Shown here in pieces: positions 1 to 9,424 of a stretch of DNA of 64,000 nt (position 1 is its first letter; each line of letters opens with the position of its first letter). The notes beneath the pieces were generated by a model. The model did not search any database. It saw nothing but the letters and a program-made list of their open reading frames with translations, and was not told where the DNA came from. Origin of the DNA: JACTOJ01 sp032335695 (GTDB taxonomy: Bacteria; Bacillota; Clostridia; Clostridiales; Clostridiaceae); the NCBI RefSeq assembly GCF_032335695.1, contig NZ_JACTOJ010000004.1, forward strand, positions 124,001-188,000. The letters run 5' to 3'. Made by a program: the position numbers and the translations under genes.

Positions 1-831
1 TTGAGTTACAAACTGTTTAATAAACTGAGAATTCATATCTAAAGTGATTTCATTGCAGTTTATAGTTTCAGCTTTGCTGCCCTCATTTACCTTAACATCT
101 GCCTTTCCTGTTTCTTTAACATAGTCTTTTAATGTTTTTTGAAAAAAGTCTGCGTAGCTTTCAGAAAGCTTCTTATAGTCCTTATCATCCTTCAAATTAA
201 ATAAATTCTCATACTTAGAAACATCAAAGCTTGAAGCTGAAGAATTTTCACTTGAAAGCTTTTGAAGGTCTTTGTAGCTTGCATATACAGGCTTATCCAA
301 AAGATCCTTTGAGCTTATTATAAATTGATCTTTATCAGCATACATATTCATATCAACTATTGTAGAATTTTTATACAATAAAGCTAAATTCATAGACATT
401 TCATTGGTTTTCTTTTTAGCTTTAGTAGTAAGCTTAATAGACATACCTTCTAAAATATCCTTAACCATTACATTTTCGTCTGAAGCTCCTTGTACCTTTA
501 GCTTCAACTCTGTTGTAGAATCCACTGCATCAGCTGAACTAATTTTAGTAAACGCGCCTAGAGTTCTGCTGGCAGGATCCTTTTTAATAAATAAATCCTT
601 GAGAGCAAAACCTCCTACAAAAACTGCTAATACCAAAACAGCAACTATTCCTATTATCATAGGCAGTTTTCCGCTTTTTGGTTTTGATGAAACATTTTTT
701 TGAATATTGACATCATCAGGTGATTTGGCTTCCTCATCATTTACACTTGGGTTGCTATTAATCGGGCTGCCGCAATTAGGACAAAAATTTCTCCCCTCTT
801 CCACCTGAGTACCGCATTTTTTACAGTACAT
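1..831 (-). CDS. Zinc-ribbon membrane protein, C-terminus cut by window edge
   Basis: The reading frame is open from an ATG at 831 to the first base of the window (277 codons, no stop), so the C-terminus is missing. A Shine-Dalgarno (AAGGGGGGA) sits 6 bases before the ATG. Residues 3-20 form a zinc ribbon with two CxxC pairs (CKKC and CPNC). A polar linker follows, then one transmembrane helix at about 56-77, then an exported Lys/Ser-rich domain with no motif I recognise. This layout (cytoplasmic zinc ribbon, one helix, extracellular domain) is common in Firmicute membrane proteins annotated as zinc-ribbon domain-containing. Function is unknown. It lies downstream of the deacetylase gene but beyond that gene's terminator, so it is probably a separate unit. 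Confidence 0.8.
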   Translation of the reverse strand, partial: MYCKKCGTQVEEGRNFCPNCGSPINSNPSVNDEEAKSPDDVNIQKNVSSKPKSGKLPMIIGIVAVLVLAVFVGGFALKDLFIKKDPASRTLGAFTKISSADAVDSTTELKLKVQGASDENVMVKDILEGMSIKLTTKAKKKTNEMSMNLALLYKNSTIVDMNMYADKDQFIISSKDLLDKPVYASYKDLQKLSSENSSASSFDVSKYENLFNLKDDKDYKKLSESYADFFQKTLKDYVKETGKADVKVNEGSKAETINCNEITLDMNSQFIKQFVTQ

Positions 832-960
832 AAAATCCCCCCTTAAAAATAAAAACACTATCTTTAATTATAAACAAATTTTGGTTTTAATGCAATAAAT
901 ATTCCACCCTCTTTATATTAACATCTCTTTATCAGCCTTCACTGAAAGCATTAAAGTTAA

Positions 961-993
961 TAAAAAAATAGCAGTTGTAGCCGCTATTTTTAT
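961..993 (-). terminator. Intrinsic terminator after the polysaccharide deacetylase gene
   Basis: Arms 964-972 and 983-991 pair over 9 bp (AAAATAGC core) around a 10-base loop. On the minus strand the hairpin is followed by a run of U from 968 to 962. The upstream arm overlaps the stop codon of the deacetylase gene. Confidence 0.75.
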
Positions 994-1871
994 AATACAT
1001 CAAAAGAATATTCCTGACTCTTAAGATATTCAATTATACTAGGCAATGCATCAGCAGAATTCTGTCTATTAGCAGAAGTATGCATAAGCACAATTAGATT
1101 ATTTTTACCTCTAGATGTGGCTTTTATATTTTCCAAAAGCTGCTGAGGCGTCTTGTTCTCTGGAAGCTCTGCATCATAGCTCAAGCAGTTCCAGTCGTAA
1201 ACCTTGAAGCCTTGCCCCCCAACAAAAGCTCTTTCCTTTTTATGATGTCCATACTCTCCTCTTGGAAATCTGTAAATTTTAGAATATCCACCTTCCCCAA
1301 GTAGCTTAGTAAGGGTTTCATTACACTGATTAAAATCACTTTTAAAGTATTCAAAATCAGAATAAAGCCGCTTATCATCGTGGGTATAACTGTGATTTCC
1401 AATTATATGTCCTTCACTTTTTATCCTTCTTACCACCTCTTCATTTCCCACAGTGTTTTTACCAATAATGAAAAATGTAGCTTTAATATCATACTTTTTT
1501 AATGTATCCAGCATTTGAGGCGTGACATTGTTAGAAGGACCATCATCGAAAGTCAAATAGGCAACCTTTTTAATCTTAGGTTTATCTGGTTTAGTAACTG
1601 TTGTTTGTGGTGCAGCAGGTGGCTTACTTGCAGGAGTTTGATTAGCTGAAATTGATGGTTCTGCTTTATTGGGTAAAATATTCTGAGCACCATTTCTTGA
1701 AGCTTCATCCCTTTGCTTCTGATCATCCACATTATCTAGTCTATAGTGCTCTCTAGTATCCTCATTTAAGGAATCATTATTTTTGCTGCCACATCCACAT
1801 AAAAATAATAAAGTGAACAAAGTGATAATTGTAAAAATAAGTATAGATTTTTTTCTTTTTTTAATTTTCAT
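990..1871 (-). CDS. Polysaccharide deacetylase (NodB domain) lipoprotein
   Basis: 293 aa. The N-terminus is a lipoprotein-type signal (KKRKK, a hydrophobic stretch, then LCGC with the probable lipidated Cys27). A Pro/Lys-rich linker runs to about residue 100, followed by a NodB homology domain (carbohydrate esterase family 4). Metal-site and catalytic motifs are visible: TFDDGPS with Asp109/Asp110, HSYTH with His160 and His164, RFPRGEYG with Arg201, and a late His264 (LMH). Family members remove N-acetyl groups from peptidoglycan or from poly-N-acetylglucosamine-type exopolysaccharide. Its place at the end of a polysaccharide locus fits either use, and the substrate cannot be decided from sequence. 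It is followed by its own terminator. Confidence 0.88.
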   Translation of the reverse strand: MKIKKRKKSILIFTIITLFTLLFLCGCGSKNNDSLNEDTREHYRLDNVDDQKQRDEASRNGAQNILPNKAEPSISANQTPASKPPAAPQTTVTKPDKPKIKKVAYLTFDDGPSNNVTPQMLDTLKKYDIKATFFIIGKNTVGNEEVVRRIKSEGHIIGNHSYTHDDKRLYSDFEYFKSDFNQCNETLTKLLGEGGYSKIYRFPRGEYGHHKKERAFVGGQGFKVYDWNCLSYDAELPENKTPQQLLENIKATSRGKNNLIVLMHTSANRQNSADALPSIIEYLKSQEYSFDVL

Positions 1872-1957
1872 CCCAATCTATTTCCTTTACATATATCTCA
1901 AGTTAAAATACGTATATAAAACTTTTACGATTCTTAAATTTTTATATTATTTTACTT

Positions 1958-3412
1958 TCATACATCTTTATGATTAAAAAATTTAAGATACTTAGTCATA
2001 TTTAGCTTTTTCATTACATAAATAATATTTATATCTTTAAAAAATATCATAGTCCCTACATAAATAACTCCACCTACTAGGATCTGAATAAATGTAGACA
2101 CTAAATTAGGCTGCAAAAATCTATCAGTAAAAATTATACCTACAAGCATGATAGATGATCCAAAGATGTATTTAGCTACTCCCTGAAATAGCCCCCTTAT
2201 ATCTATAAATTTACGAAGTAAATAAAGTTGGATTATTGTTCCTGAAATTTCAGCTACAGTTGTAGATATAGTAGTACCAGCAGATGCTAGTTTAGGTATT
2301 AAAATTAGGTTTAAGATAAAGTTTATTATAGCGGCTATTGTTACAGATATAGTATATAAATTTTCTTTCCCCATAGCTATCATAACTTGTATTCCCAAAA
2401 CACTACTCCAAGATATTGATATCATTATCCAAGCTCCAATATAAAACAGATATTCTATACCAGAAAAATCTTTTCCATAAAACCATGGAACAAAATTATG
2501 AGCAATTCCAATTAATCCAAAAGTCATCGGAAATGCCATAAATGATGTGAAACTAAATGCTTTCTTAACAGACTCCTTAAATTTGCTAATATTTCCTTTA
2601 ATAAACGAATTTGACATATTAGGAAGCATTACTGTAGCCAAGGATGTCAGTAGTGCTAATGCTATTTTTATTGTTTTTTGAGAATTATCGTATATACCTA
2701 CTTCTGAATCTCCTTTTACCCAGCCAAGCATGGTTTTATCCAATAAAGTGTATACCTGGATAGCCAACTGAGGAACAAATAACTTAAAGGAAGCCATCAA
2801 ATGTACATATAAATTTGCTTTATTATTTATAAAACTAAAACGAAACTTAGGTATATTCACCCACATAATTAATTGCCCTATAAGTTGTGAAGCAGACAAA
2901 ATTAATACATAAATTACAACTTGGTTTTTATTTTTCACTAATAAAAATATCAAAGCTACACCTAAAACTTTTGTAATTATGTTTCTTGTTATAGTCTTTT
3001 TAAAATTTTCTATTCCTATAAAAAACCAAGATATATCAAAAACTGCTGCTAAAATATTAAGACCTTGAAAAGCGTATATCAATCTGTCCTGTTTATTTAA
3101 TACTAAAAATATTAGAATATAAAGTATCAGCGCAATTCCAGTAGTAATAAATCTTATTATATTTAATTCCCAAAAAGTTTTCTCAAGCTTTTCTTGATCA
3201 TCTCTTACATATGCTATCTGTCGGCTGGAATACATCGACAATCCCACCATACCAATCAATATAAAATACTGGGCATTAGCATTTGTATATGCGTATTTTC
3301 CTACTCCTCCAGTTCCTAATACCCTTGATACATATGGAACTGTTATAATAGGCATAATTATACCTATTATTTGATAGATACTATTATAGATAAAATTTTT
3401 AGCAACACTCAT
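1958..3412 (-). CDS. Wzx-type oligosaccharide flippase
   Basis: 484 aa, almost entirely hydrophobic, with about 12-14 membrane helices and the N-terminal pattern of the polysaccharide transport (PST/RfbX) branch of the MOP superfamily (KNFIYNSIYQIIGIIMPIITVPYVSRVLG). Proteins of this kind flip undecaprenyl-diphosphate-linked repeat units across the membrane. The start follows AGGAAGG. It lies 78 bases downstream of a glycosyltransferase gene. A second flippase gene lies at 26922-28172, so this locus could export two different repeat units. The family call is firm; the substrate is unknown. Confidence 0.9.
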   Translation of the reverse strand: MSVAKNFIYNSIYQIIGIIMPIITVPYVSRVLGTGGVGKYAYTNANAQYFILIGMVGLSMYSSRQIAYVRDDQEKLEKTFWELNIIRFITTGIALILYILIFLVLNKQDRLIYAFQGLNILAAVFDISWFFIGIENFKKTITRNIITKVLGVALIFLLVKNKNQVVIYVLILSASQLIGQLIMWVNIPKFRFSFINNKANLYVHLMASFKLFVPQLAIQVYTLLDKTMLGWVKGDSEVGIYDNSQKTIKIALALLTSLATVMLPNMSNSFIKGNISKFKESVKKAFSFTSFMAFPMTFGLIGIAHNFVPWFYGKDFSGIEYLFYIGAWIMISISWSSVLGIQVMIAMGKENLYTISVTIAAIINFILNLILIPKLASAGTTISTTVAEISGTIIQLYLLRKFIDIRGLFQGVAKYIFGSSIMLVGIIFTDRFLQPNLVSTFIQILVGGVIYVGTMIFFKDINIIYVMKKLNMTKYLKFFNHKDV

Positions 3413-3490
3413 TCTATACCTTCCTATTCATAGCTTACAGAATCTGCAAAAAAATAATTTTTACCGAAAAGCTTTTTATTTAATATACTT

Positions 3491-4741
3491 TTATTTATCA
3501 TTCTTTAATAAAAATTGTTGGTTCTCAGGTCTATAATATTTAGTTATAAGCTTAAGTAGCATAAAATATCTCTTCGTTCCAACCAACCTTTTAAATATCC
3601 TCATCATTGCCTCAAATTTTTTAAGCTTGGAATCAATATTAGGGTATGTGGCAACCTTAAGGCTATTAAAATTTCCAACCTTATCATTAAGTATCAAACC
3701 GTTGTTATCCATCATTTCATAAAATGATCCTTTACCTGTATGAAATGGATCAGCATAGTATTTATCACCGTCTAATGTTTTTCTATAGAATCGTCTTTGA
3801 AATTGTGTTATATAAATGTTGTTATCATACTGATCATAAAAATATTTTAATTTTACTAATTCATTAAAGCCATTATCAAGCATTGCTTGAGAGTAATTGT
3901 TAAACATTTCCTTATATTCAGGTTTATTATTCAAATTATATTTTGTTTGTTTTCTGCACATTGATTCCGGATTGTTAGGTTGAAAACCTGAAAAATGAAA
4001 AAATATCAATTTATATTTTTCATTTTCTGCAAATTTATTTTTAAAATAGTAAACACCCTCTTCATTTAATAACTCCTTCTCATGAATATTCCATAATGCA
4101 GCATTGTATCCCATATTTTTACTTATCAAAACACCTTTTTCAAAAAAAGACGGCATAAAATCTATCCATTTTTGGTCTACATGAAGAGCATCTTCTCTAT
4201 CTGCATAACACTTATCCTTAAGTCTTTTTTTCCACCATTCAACAAAAAATTTGCCTTGATCATTATTTTTTATTGCTACAAATCCTAAATTATATATTCC
4301 AACGAATAAGAGTTCATCTTCCGAAAAAGCCCCTCTATACTCTAAATCCATATTAACTATATGAGGAGTAATAACAAGAAAATTGTCCTTCAAATCATCA
4401 TAAATACAATTAAGAGAATCGTAAACATATATATCTGGATCCAAATATATTATCTTTTCATAATTATACTTTTTAAATAACCATTCTATAAAAAACGGTT
4501 TTACCGCAGTACAAAACTCTAAAACATTATATTTAAAAGCCATTTCTTTAAGATATGGAATTTCTATATCCTTAACCTCTATAGTCTTATGTTTTTCTTT
4601 TGTTAAATCTAAGTCTCCTCTTGCTTCGTCCGCAAGAAGAATATAAAAATCTAAATCTGGATTAGTCTTCTTTAATGAGTCTCCTAAAGTTCTTGCTTGT
4701 GACAAATAATTTTTTGCCACAATAGTACATACTGCATTCAT
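3491..4741 (-). CDS. GT-A fold glycosyltransferase (GT8-like)
   Basis: 416 aa, soluble. The N-terminus (AVCTIVAKNYLSQARTLGDSL) and the DxD motif YLDPDIYVYDSL (Asp101-Asp103) are typical of retaining GT8-like or related nucleotide-diphospho-sugar transferases. A later HFSGFQPNNPE segment is also seen in clostridial proteins of this type. The C-terminal third matches nothing I know and is Lys/Tyr-rich. It sits between a GT4 gene and the flippase gene with the same orientation, so it probably adds one sugar of the repeat unit or decorates it. Start ATG with GGGGGAA seven bases upstream. Donor and acceptor are unknown. Confidence 0.75.
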   Translation of the reverse strand: MNAVCTIVAKNYLSQARTLGDSLKKTNPDLDFYILLADEARGDLDLTKEKHKTIEVKDIEIPYLKEMAFKYNVLEFCTAVKPFFIEWLFKKYNYEKIIYLDPDIYVYDSLNCIYDDLKDNFLVITPHIVNMDLEYRGAFSEDELLFVGIYNLGFVAIKNNDQGKFFVEWWKKRLKDKCYADREDALHVDQKWIDFMPSFFEKGVLISKNMGYNAALWNIHEKELLNEEGVYYFKNKFAENEKYKLIFFHFSGFQPNNPESMCRKQTKYNLNNKPEYKEMFNNYSQAMLDNGFNELVKLKYFYDQYDNNIYITQFQRRFYRKTLDGDKYYADPFHTGKGSFYEMMDNNGLILNDKVGNFNSLKVATYPNIDSKLKKFEAMMRIFKRLVGTKRYFMLLKLITKYYRPENQQFLLKNDK

Positions 4742-4908
4742 CTTTATTCCCCCTAATTTTATATATTTAGCAGAATTATATACGTAATTATTTAACGAAA
4801 ATTAGAAATTAAAAATCTTGTAAATATATATCTTACATAATATTGCTAATTAATTCATACGTTTAGTTTTAGCAATAGATTCGTATCAAGCTTAATTATT
4901 CAATTTTT

Positions 4909-6039
4909 TTATATTTTCCTTACTTTATCAAATAACTCTATATATTGAGAAGAGCTCTTTTCCCATGAAAAGTAGTTGGCCCTGTTTATACAATAATTCT
5001 TACACTCATTATATAAATTTTTATCCGAATAAAGTTTCAAAATCTTATTTGCTAGTTCATTAGAATCTTTGGCATTAAATTTTAATTCTTCCTTTTCAAT
5101 TAGTTCATTTAAAGAAGAATTGCTTGATGCTAACGCTATAGTATTAACCTTCATAGCCTCTACAACTGGAATACCAAATCCCTCATATAGAGACGGAAAA
5201 ATAAAAGCAAATGCATTTTTCATAAGTAGGTTTTTATCATGATTAGAAATATAATCCAAATAAAAAATATCGTCTTTATATCTATGATTTTTCATATAAT
5301 TCATTATATCTTCACATTTCCAACCCATTTTGCCGCAAATTAAAAGTTTCATATCGGAATTGTCTCTAATTTTTTCATATGCCTTTAATAACACAGTAAT
5401 ATTTTTTCTAGGTTCGATTGTACCTACATAAAGTAAATACTTTTTTTCTCTTATAAATGGCATATCCTTATATTTATTAAAAAAATAAGACTCTTCTTTC
5501 TCTGTTATACTAACTTCATCTGCAGAAGCATATATCACCTTAACTTTAGAAGCATTACATATGTGTTTATTCATATATTTAAATAATCCTTCTTTAGTAG
5601 ATTCAGAATCGCAAACTATATAATCTGCCTGTTTTACAGAATTAGCAACTGAAAAACTCATTATAAGTTTATTGTAAGTAGACATTGTTTCCGGCATTTC
5701 GTATAAGACAACATCATGCATAGTCAATACCTTTTTTATGTTATTAGGAACATTAAAAGGTAGTACATGCTGAGTTCCCCAAATAATATCTATCTCATAT
5801 TGCTTAAGTAATTTAGGAACACTAAACAGAAACCAAGGTGTTTTCTTCAATTTACTTTTTGAATCCTTAATTTTATGTAAATTAGGACTCTCATAATCAA
5901 AGCAAATTTCTCTATCTGAAAATAAGTAATATTCGTTTTCTATATCATTCTTTAGAATGTTTTTAAGTAGATTTTCTATAAAATATCCTATCCCTGCCTT
6001 ACGTTTATTTAGAGGCCTGGCATCTATTGCGATTTTCAA
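4909..6039 (-). CDS. GT4 family glycosyltransferase
   Basis: 376 aa. The N-terminal Rossmann domain starts MKIAIDARPLNKRKAGIGY, the usual opening of GT4 (RfaB-like, GT-B fold) enzymes. The C-terminal donor domain has GTIEPRKN (about 206-213) and the EX7E motif in LYEGFGIPVVEAM (Glu286, Glu294). The start is TTG at 6039, chosen because GGAGGAT lies eight bases upstream and no better start is in range. It probably transfers a sugar from a nucleotide donor to the lipid-linked repeat unit on the cytoplasmic face. The specific sugar cannot be assigned. Confidence 0.88.
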   Translation of the reverse strand: MKIAIDARPLNKRKAGIGYFIENLLKNILKNDIENEYYLFSDREICFDYESPNLHKIKDSKSKLKKTPWFLFSVPKLLKQYEIDIIWGTQHVLPFNVPNNIKKVLTMHDVVLYEMPETMSTYNKLIMSFSVANSVKQADYIVCDSESTKEGLFKYMNKHICNASKVKVIYASADEVSITEKEESYFFNKYKDMPFIREKKYLLYVGTIEPRKNITVLLKAYEKIRDNSDMKLLICGKMGWKCEDIMNYMKNHRYKDDIFYLDYISNHDKNLLMKNAFAFIFPSLYEGFGIPVVEAMKVNTIALASSNSSLNELIEKEELKFNAKDSNELANKILKLYSDKNLYNECKNYCINRANYFSWEKSSSQYIELFDKVRKI

Positions 6040-6140
6040 TTATTTTATCCTCCTCAATAAATCTATTACTGTAATTTTCTATAAAAGCACTATTATATAT
6101 TATATCTCATATATAATATTTTTCAACAATCCATCTATAA

Positions 6141-6200
6141 ACCAAAAAAAGAATCTGTAGCATAACAAATCTAAAGATTATTACACTGCAGATTCTTTAC
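6141..6200 (-). terminator. Hairpin terminator after the bulb-lectin/muramidase gene
   Basis: Arms 6148-6160 and 6186-6198 pair over 13 positions with one mismatch (AAAGAATCTG core). On the minus strand seven U residues follow (6150-6144). The loop is long, about 25 bases. It separates the lectin gene upstream from the GT4 gene downstream. Confidence 0.6.
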
Positions 6201-6266
6201 TATTTTACAAAGCCTCCAGCCATTACTAGTAACAGCTTATTCGTAAACCCTTATATAAAATAAATT

Positions 6267-9179
6267 TTAACCATCTAAAGCAATATATTCATTATTAAGC
6301 ATTTTTATAGCATCGGATCTTTCATCAGCAAATCTTTGTTTTACAGCAGCCTTAACCGAATCGCTATTTCCTGCAAAATATTTATCCACATTTGATCTTT
6401 CATCATATATGGAATTTATAATAGTTTCATCATCATTTTTAGTATTTAAATAGTAGCTTAGACTAGTTCTTGAATCTACTGCCCTAAGAATATTTCTAGC
6501 ACCATAAACACCATGCTGAACAGCTGTAGACCATATAACATTCTGTAAGGCGAATGATTGTGCTGATATATCTATATTAAATGTAGATTTTATCAGTGAA
6601 ACCTCTGAATCATAGTAAGCCGCTTTTGTGTAGTCATGCTGAAGCTGTAAAAACACTTCTCTATCTGCTTTAGCAATTGACTTCCATGCATTATCAAAAT
6701 TATTTCCAAATGTATCTCCATCAGCCGTTTTAGCAGCTATTAGTTGTTGGTAATAATTATAATTGACATTTTTTAACCAACTCAAAAAACTATCTACACT
6801 TCCCATTTTAGATGCAAACTGCCAAGCTCCATAGGACTTTCCTCCAATGTCACCAGGATTGTTTGAAATAGCTCCTGGATCGCCATTAGATTCATATTTA
6901 GCAGATAATACTCCTAATATAGAAGCATTAGTATCCCATATGCATACTCCATTTTTAAGAATTCTAAGATCTCCATAGGTGCTAAGCACTAATGAAAATT
7001 GACTTCCCTGTGCTTGATCTGTTTTAGATTGCCATATACTATTCCAATCTTGTGCATAGGCAACTAAATTTCCATCATTTTGCATGGATAATCTATAATC
7101 AGTAAATGAACTATTTGAATTGCTATAACTGGCCCATTTTACGAGTCCACTTTTATGGTATATAACAATATTCCCATCCTTCTGGATTCTAGCAGTATAC
7201 ATTCCTGTATCAGATTGAAGATATTGATCATTCCACAAGGTTTGACCCATTTTTAAGGTGTTCCCTTGATTTCCTACTCTACCTCTATTTACATCCCAGA
7301 TTCTTTGATTGTCTTTTAATACAATTAAGTCTCCAGTATTATCGAGCCTTAAAGTAAAGTTGGAGCCTTGAGCTTGATTAGTTATAGTCTGCCATGTAGC
7401 ATTCCATGCTTGTCCATATAGCACTAAGTTTCCATCTACCTGCATAGATAGTCTGTAATCTGTAAATGAATCATTAATGCCTAAGTTTGTGGACCATTTA
7501 ACACTTCCATCTATCCCATAAATAGTTAAATCTCCATTTTGATTCACACGAGCAGTATAGCTTCCATCTGGAGATTGAAGATATTGGTTTGTCCACATAT
7601 TTTGGCCCATATTAAGCTCACTGCCTAAATTACCAATTTTACCTCTATTGCTATCCCAAAGCATCTGATTTCCATTGTATAATCTCAAGTCTCCATCATT
7701 ATCTAGCTTTAAAACAAAGCTACCAGAAGTTGCTTGATTAGTTTTCGTAGCCCACTGAGCTGACCAATCATCTTCATATATAACAAGGTTCCCATCGGTT
7801 TGCATAGCTAAACGATAATTACTTGAGCCATTTCCTTGAGTTTTCGATGTCCAAACTACATTGCCAGAATTGTCATACAAAACAAAATTACCACTTGATT
7901 CCATAATCGCTTTATAGCTTCCATTTGGTGAAGTAATAAACTGTCCCTTAGCCAAAACATCATTAGTATTAAGCTGATTACCCATAGATAAAACATTACC
8001 ATCTTGGCTATTCCAAACACATTTAGAATCTCTGAATAATCTTAAAATTCCATCATCATCGAGCCTAATGCTAAAATTGAAGATAGTAGCTTGATTAGTA
8101 AACGTAGCCCATTTGTAATCCCAATTATCGCCATATAATACAAAATTACCATCGTTTTGCATTGATAGATAATAAGAATTAATATTTCCTACAATACTTG
8201 TTTTACTATCCCATATTATATTTCCAGAGCTATTATAAATAGCAAAATCTCCATTTGAAGATAATTTAGCCTTATAAGAATTATTTGATGAAACCAAATA
8301 TTGGTTTACAGCCATTATTTGTCCTTCTTGTAGTTGATTGCCTAAAGATAGAATTTTTCCATTAATGCTATTCCATATAATTTGCTCACCTCTAAAAAGC
8401 TTCAAATTTCCATCATCAGTAAGCATTAGCTTATATGAAAACATTGCAGATTGAGGCGTATCTGATACCCAACTAGAATTCCATCCTTTTGAATAAATTA
8501 CTAAGTTACCATCCGATTGCATAGTTAATCTGTAATTATTAGATACAGTATCAGATTTCCCAGAGCTCCATTTGGCAGTTCCATTTTTATCGTATACTAC
8601 AAGTTGTCCATCTTGCTGCATCTTTGCAGCGTATAATCCACTTGTTGATGTAATGTACTGACCTACAGATAGTGTTTGTCCTTCATCCAACTCATTTCCA
8701 ACAGACAAAACCTTGCCACTATCACTACTCCAAATGCACTGCCCTTCTCTTAATAGTCTCAATATACCATTATTATCAATTTTCAACGAAAAAGATAACA
8801 CTTGATCCTGATAAGTTTGTGTGGACCATTTAGCATTCCACCCTTGAGTATATAGAACTAAATTACCATCCGATTGCATTGATATTCTGTAATCATTAGA
8901 TTCATTTTTGCTATTAGTCCCTGAAGACCATTTAGCTTTATTATTTTTATCATACACTACAAAATTACCATCTTTTTGCAATACAGCATAATACTGACCA
9001 TTGTCAGATTGCAACCACTGATCAGTGTGTAAGCTTTGTCCCATTTTTAACTCACTGCCTATGGATTCCGCAAGAACAGTTGTTGTGAATATTTTGCTTA
9101 AGCTTATTAATGCTACAATAAATATCACAAAAGACATCTTTAAGCTTAAGTTCAACAACTTTGTATATCTTTCCTTCAC
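6267..9179 (-). CDS. Secreted protein with six bulb-lectin repeats and a C-terminal lysozyme-like domain
   Basis: About 970 aa. A signal peptide is followed by six tandem bulb-type (mannose-binding, beta-prism II) lectin repeats of roughly 113 residues. Each opens like GSELKMGQ..QYL and carries QxDGNxVxY motifs. The last 215 residues are a lysozyme-like domain: AKYESNGDPG contains a candidate catalytic Glu and is followed by GGKSYGAWQF, as in goose-lysozyme/transglycosylase-type folds. The same domain ends the dockerin protein at 40997-43012. I chose GTG 9179 rather than GTG 9197, because AAGGGGGG lies seven bases before 9179 and the promoter at 9202-9229 places the transcript start near 9195. 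Likely role: binding of mannose-rich surface glycan combined with peptidoglycan cleavage. The lectin call is firm and the enzymatic role is inferred. Confidence 0.85.
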   Translation of the reverse strand: MKERYTKLLNLSLKMSFVIFIVALISLSKIFTTTVLAESIGSELKMGQSLHTDQWLQSDNGQYYAVLQKDGNFVVYDKNNKAKWSSGTNSKNESNDYRISMQSDGNLVLYTQGWNAKWSTQTYQDQVLSFSLKIDNNGILRLLREGQCIWSSDSGKVLSVGNELDEGQTLSVGQYITSTSGLYAAKMQQDGQLVVYDKNGTAKWSSGKSDTVSNNYRLTMQSDGNLVIYSKGWNSSWVSDTPQSAMFSYKLMLTDDGNLKLFRGEQIIWNSINGKILSLGNQLQEGQIMAVNQYLVSSNNSYKAKLSSNGDFAIYNSSGNIIWDSKTSIVGNINSYYLSMQNDGNFVLYGDNWDYKWATFTNQATIFNFSIRLDDDGILRLFRDSKCVWNSQDGNVLSMGNQLNTNDVLAKGQFITSPNGSYKAIMESSGNFVLYDNSGNVVWTSKTQGNGSSNYRLAMQTDGNLVIYEDDWSAQWATKTNQATSGSFVLKLDNDGDLRLYNGNQMLWDSNRGKIGNLGSELNMGQNMWTNQYLQSPDGSYTARVNQNGDLTIYGIDGSVKWSTNLGINDSFTDYRLSMQVDGNLVLYGQAWNATWQTITNQAQGSNFTLRLDNTGDLIVLKDNQRIWDVNRGRVGNQGNTLKMGQTLWNDQYLQSDTGMYTARIQKDGNIVIYHKSGLVKWASYSNSNSSFTDYRLSMQNDGNLVAYAQDWNSIWQSKTDQAQGSQFSLVLSTYGDLRILKNGVCIWDTNASILGVLSAKYESNGDPGAISNNPGDIGGKSYGAWQFASKMGSVDSFLSWLKNVNYNYYQQLIAAKTADGDTFGNNFDNAWKSIAKADREVFLQLQHDYTKAAYYDSEVSLIKSTFNIDISAQSFALQNVIWSTAVQHGVYGARNILRAVDSRTSLSYYLNTKNDDETIINSIYDERSNVDKYFAGNSDSVKAAVKQRFADERSDAIKMLNNEYIALDG

Positions 9180-9201
9180 TACAGCACCCCCCTTCACTGA
9201 T

Positions 9202-9229
9202 ATTATAACATGTATTTATTCTATGTAAA
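9202..9229 (-). promoter_or_regulatory. SigmaA-type promoter of the bulb-lectin/muramidase gene
   Basis: TTTACA (9229-9224), a 16-base spacer and TATAAT (9207-9202) on the minus strand. The predicted transcript start near 9195 gives a leader of about 16 bases to GTG 9179. Two copies of AACATGTAT (plus-strand 9207-9215 and 9228-9236), 21 bp apart, overlap the two promoter elements and could be an operator. Confidence 0.6.
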
Positions 9230-9424
9230 CATGTATATCTGAAGGTTTTTCATAATTTTTTAATTTAAAAAAATTATTATCACAAACGTTTACCAAAATA
9301 TTCATTGGTTTTACTTTATAGATCCGTTTTATTAAAAATATAAATGAAGCATATATCTATTATTAAATTAAAATATTCCATTCTTTTAATAATTATAAAG
9401 TTTTTTGGCAAGTATACACTTAAA

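Noticed and set aside
404..703. Plus-strand ORF of 99 codons
   Set aside because: It lies antisense to the zinc-ribbon membrane protein gene, has no ribosome site and shows no recognisable domain.
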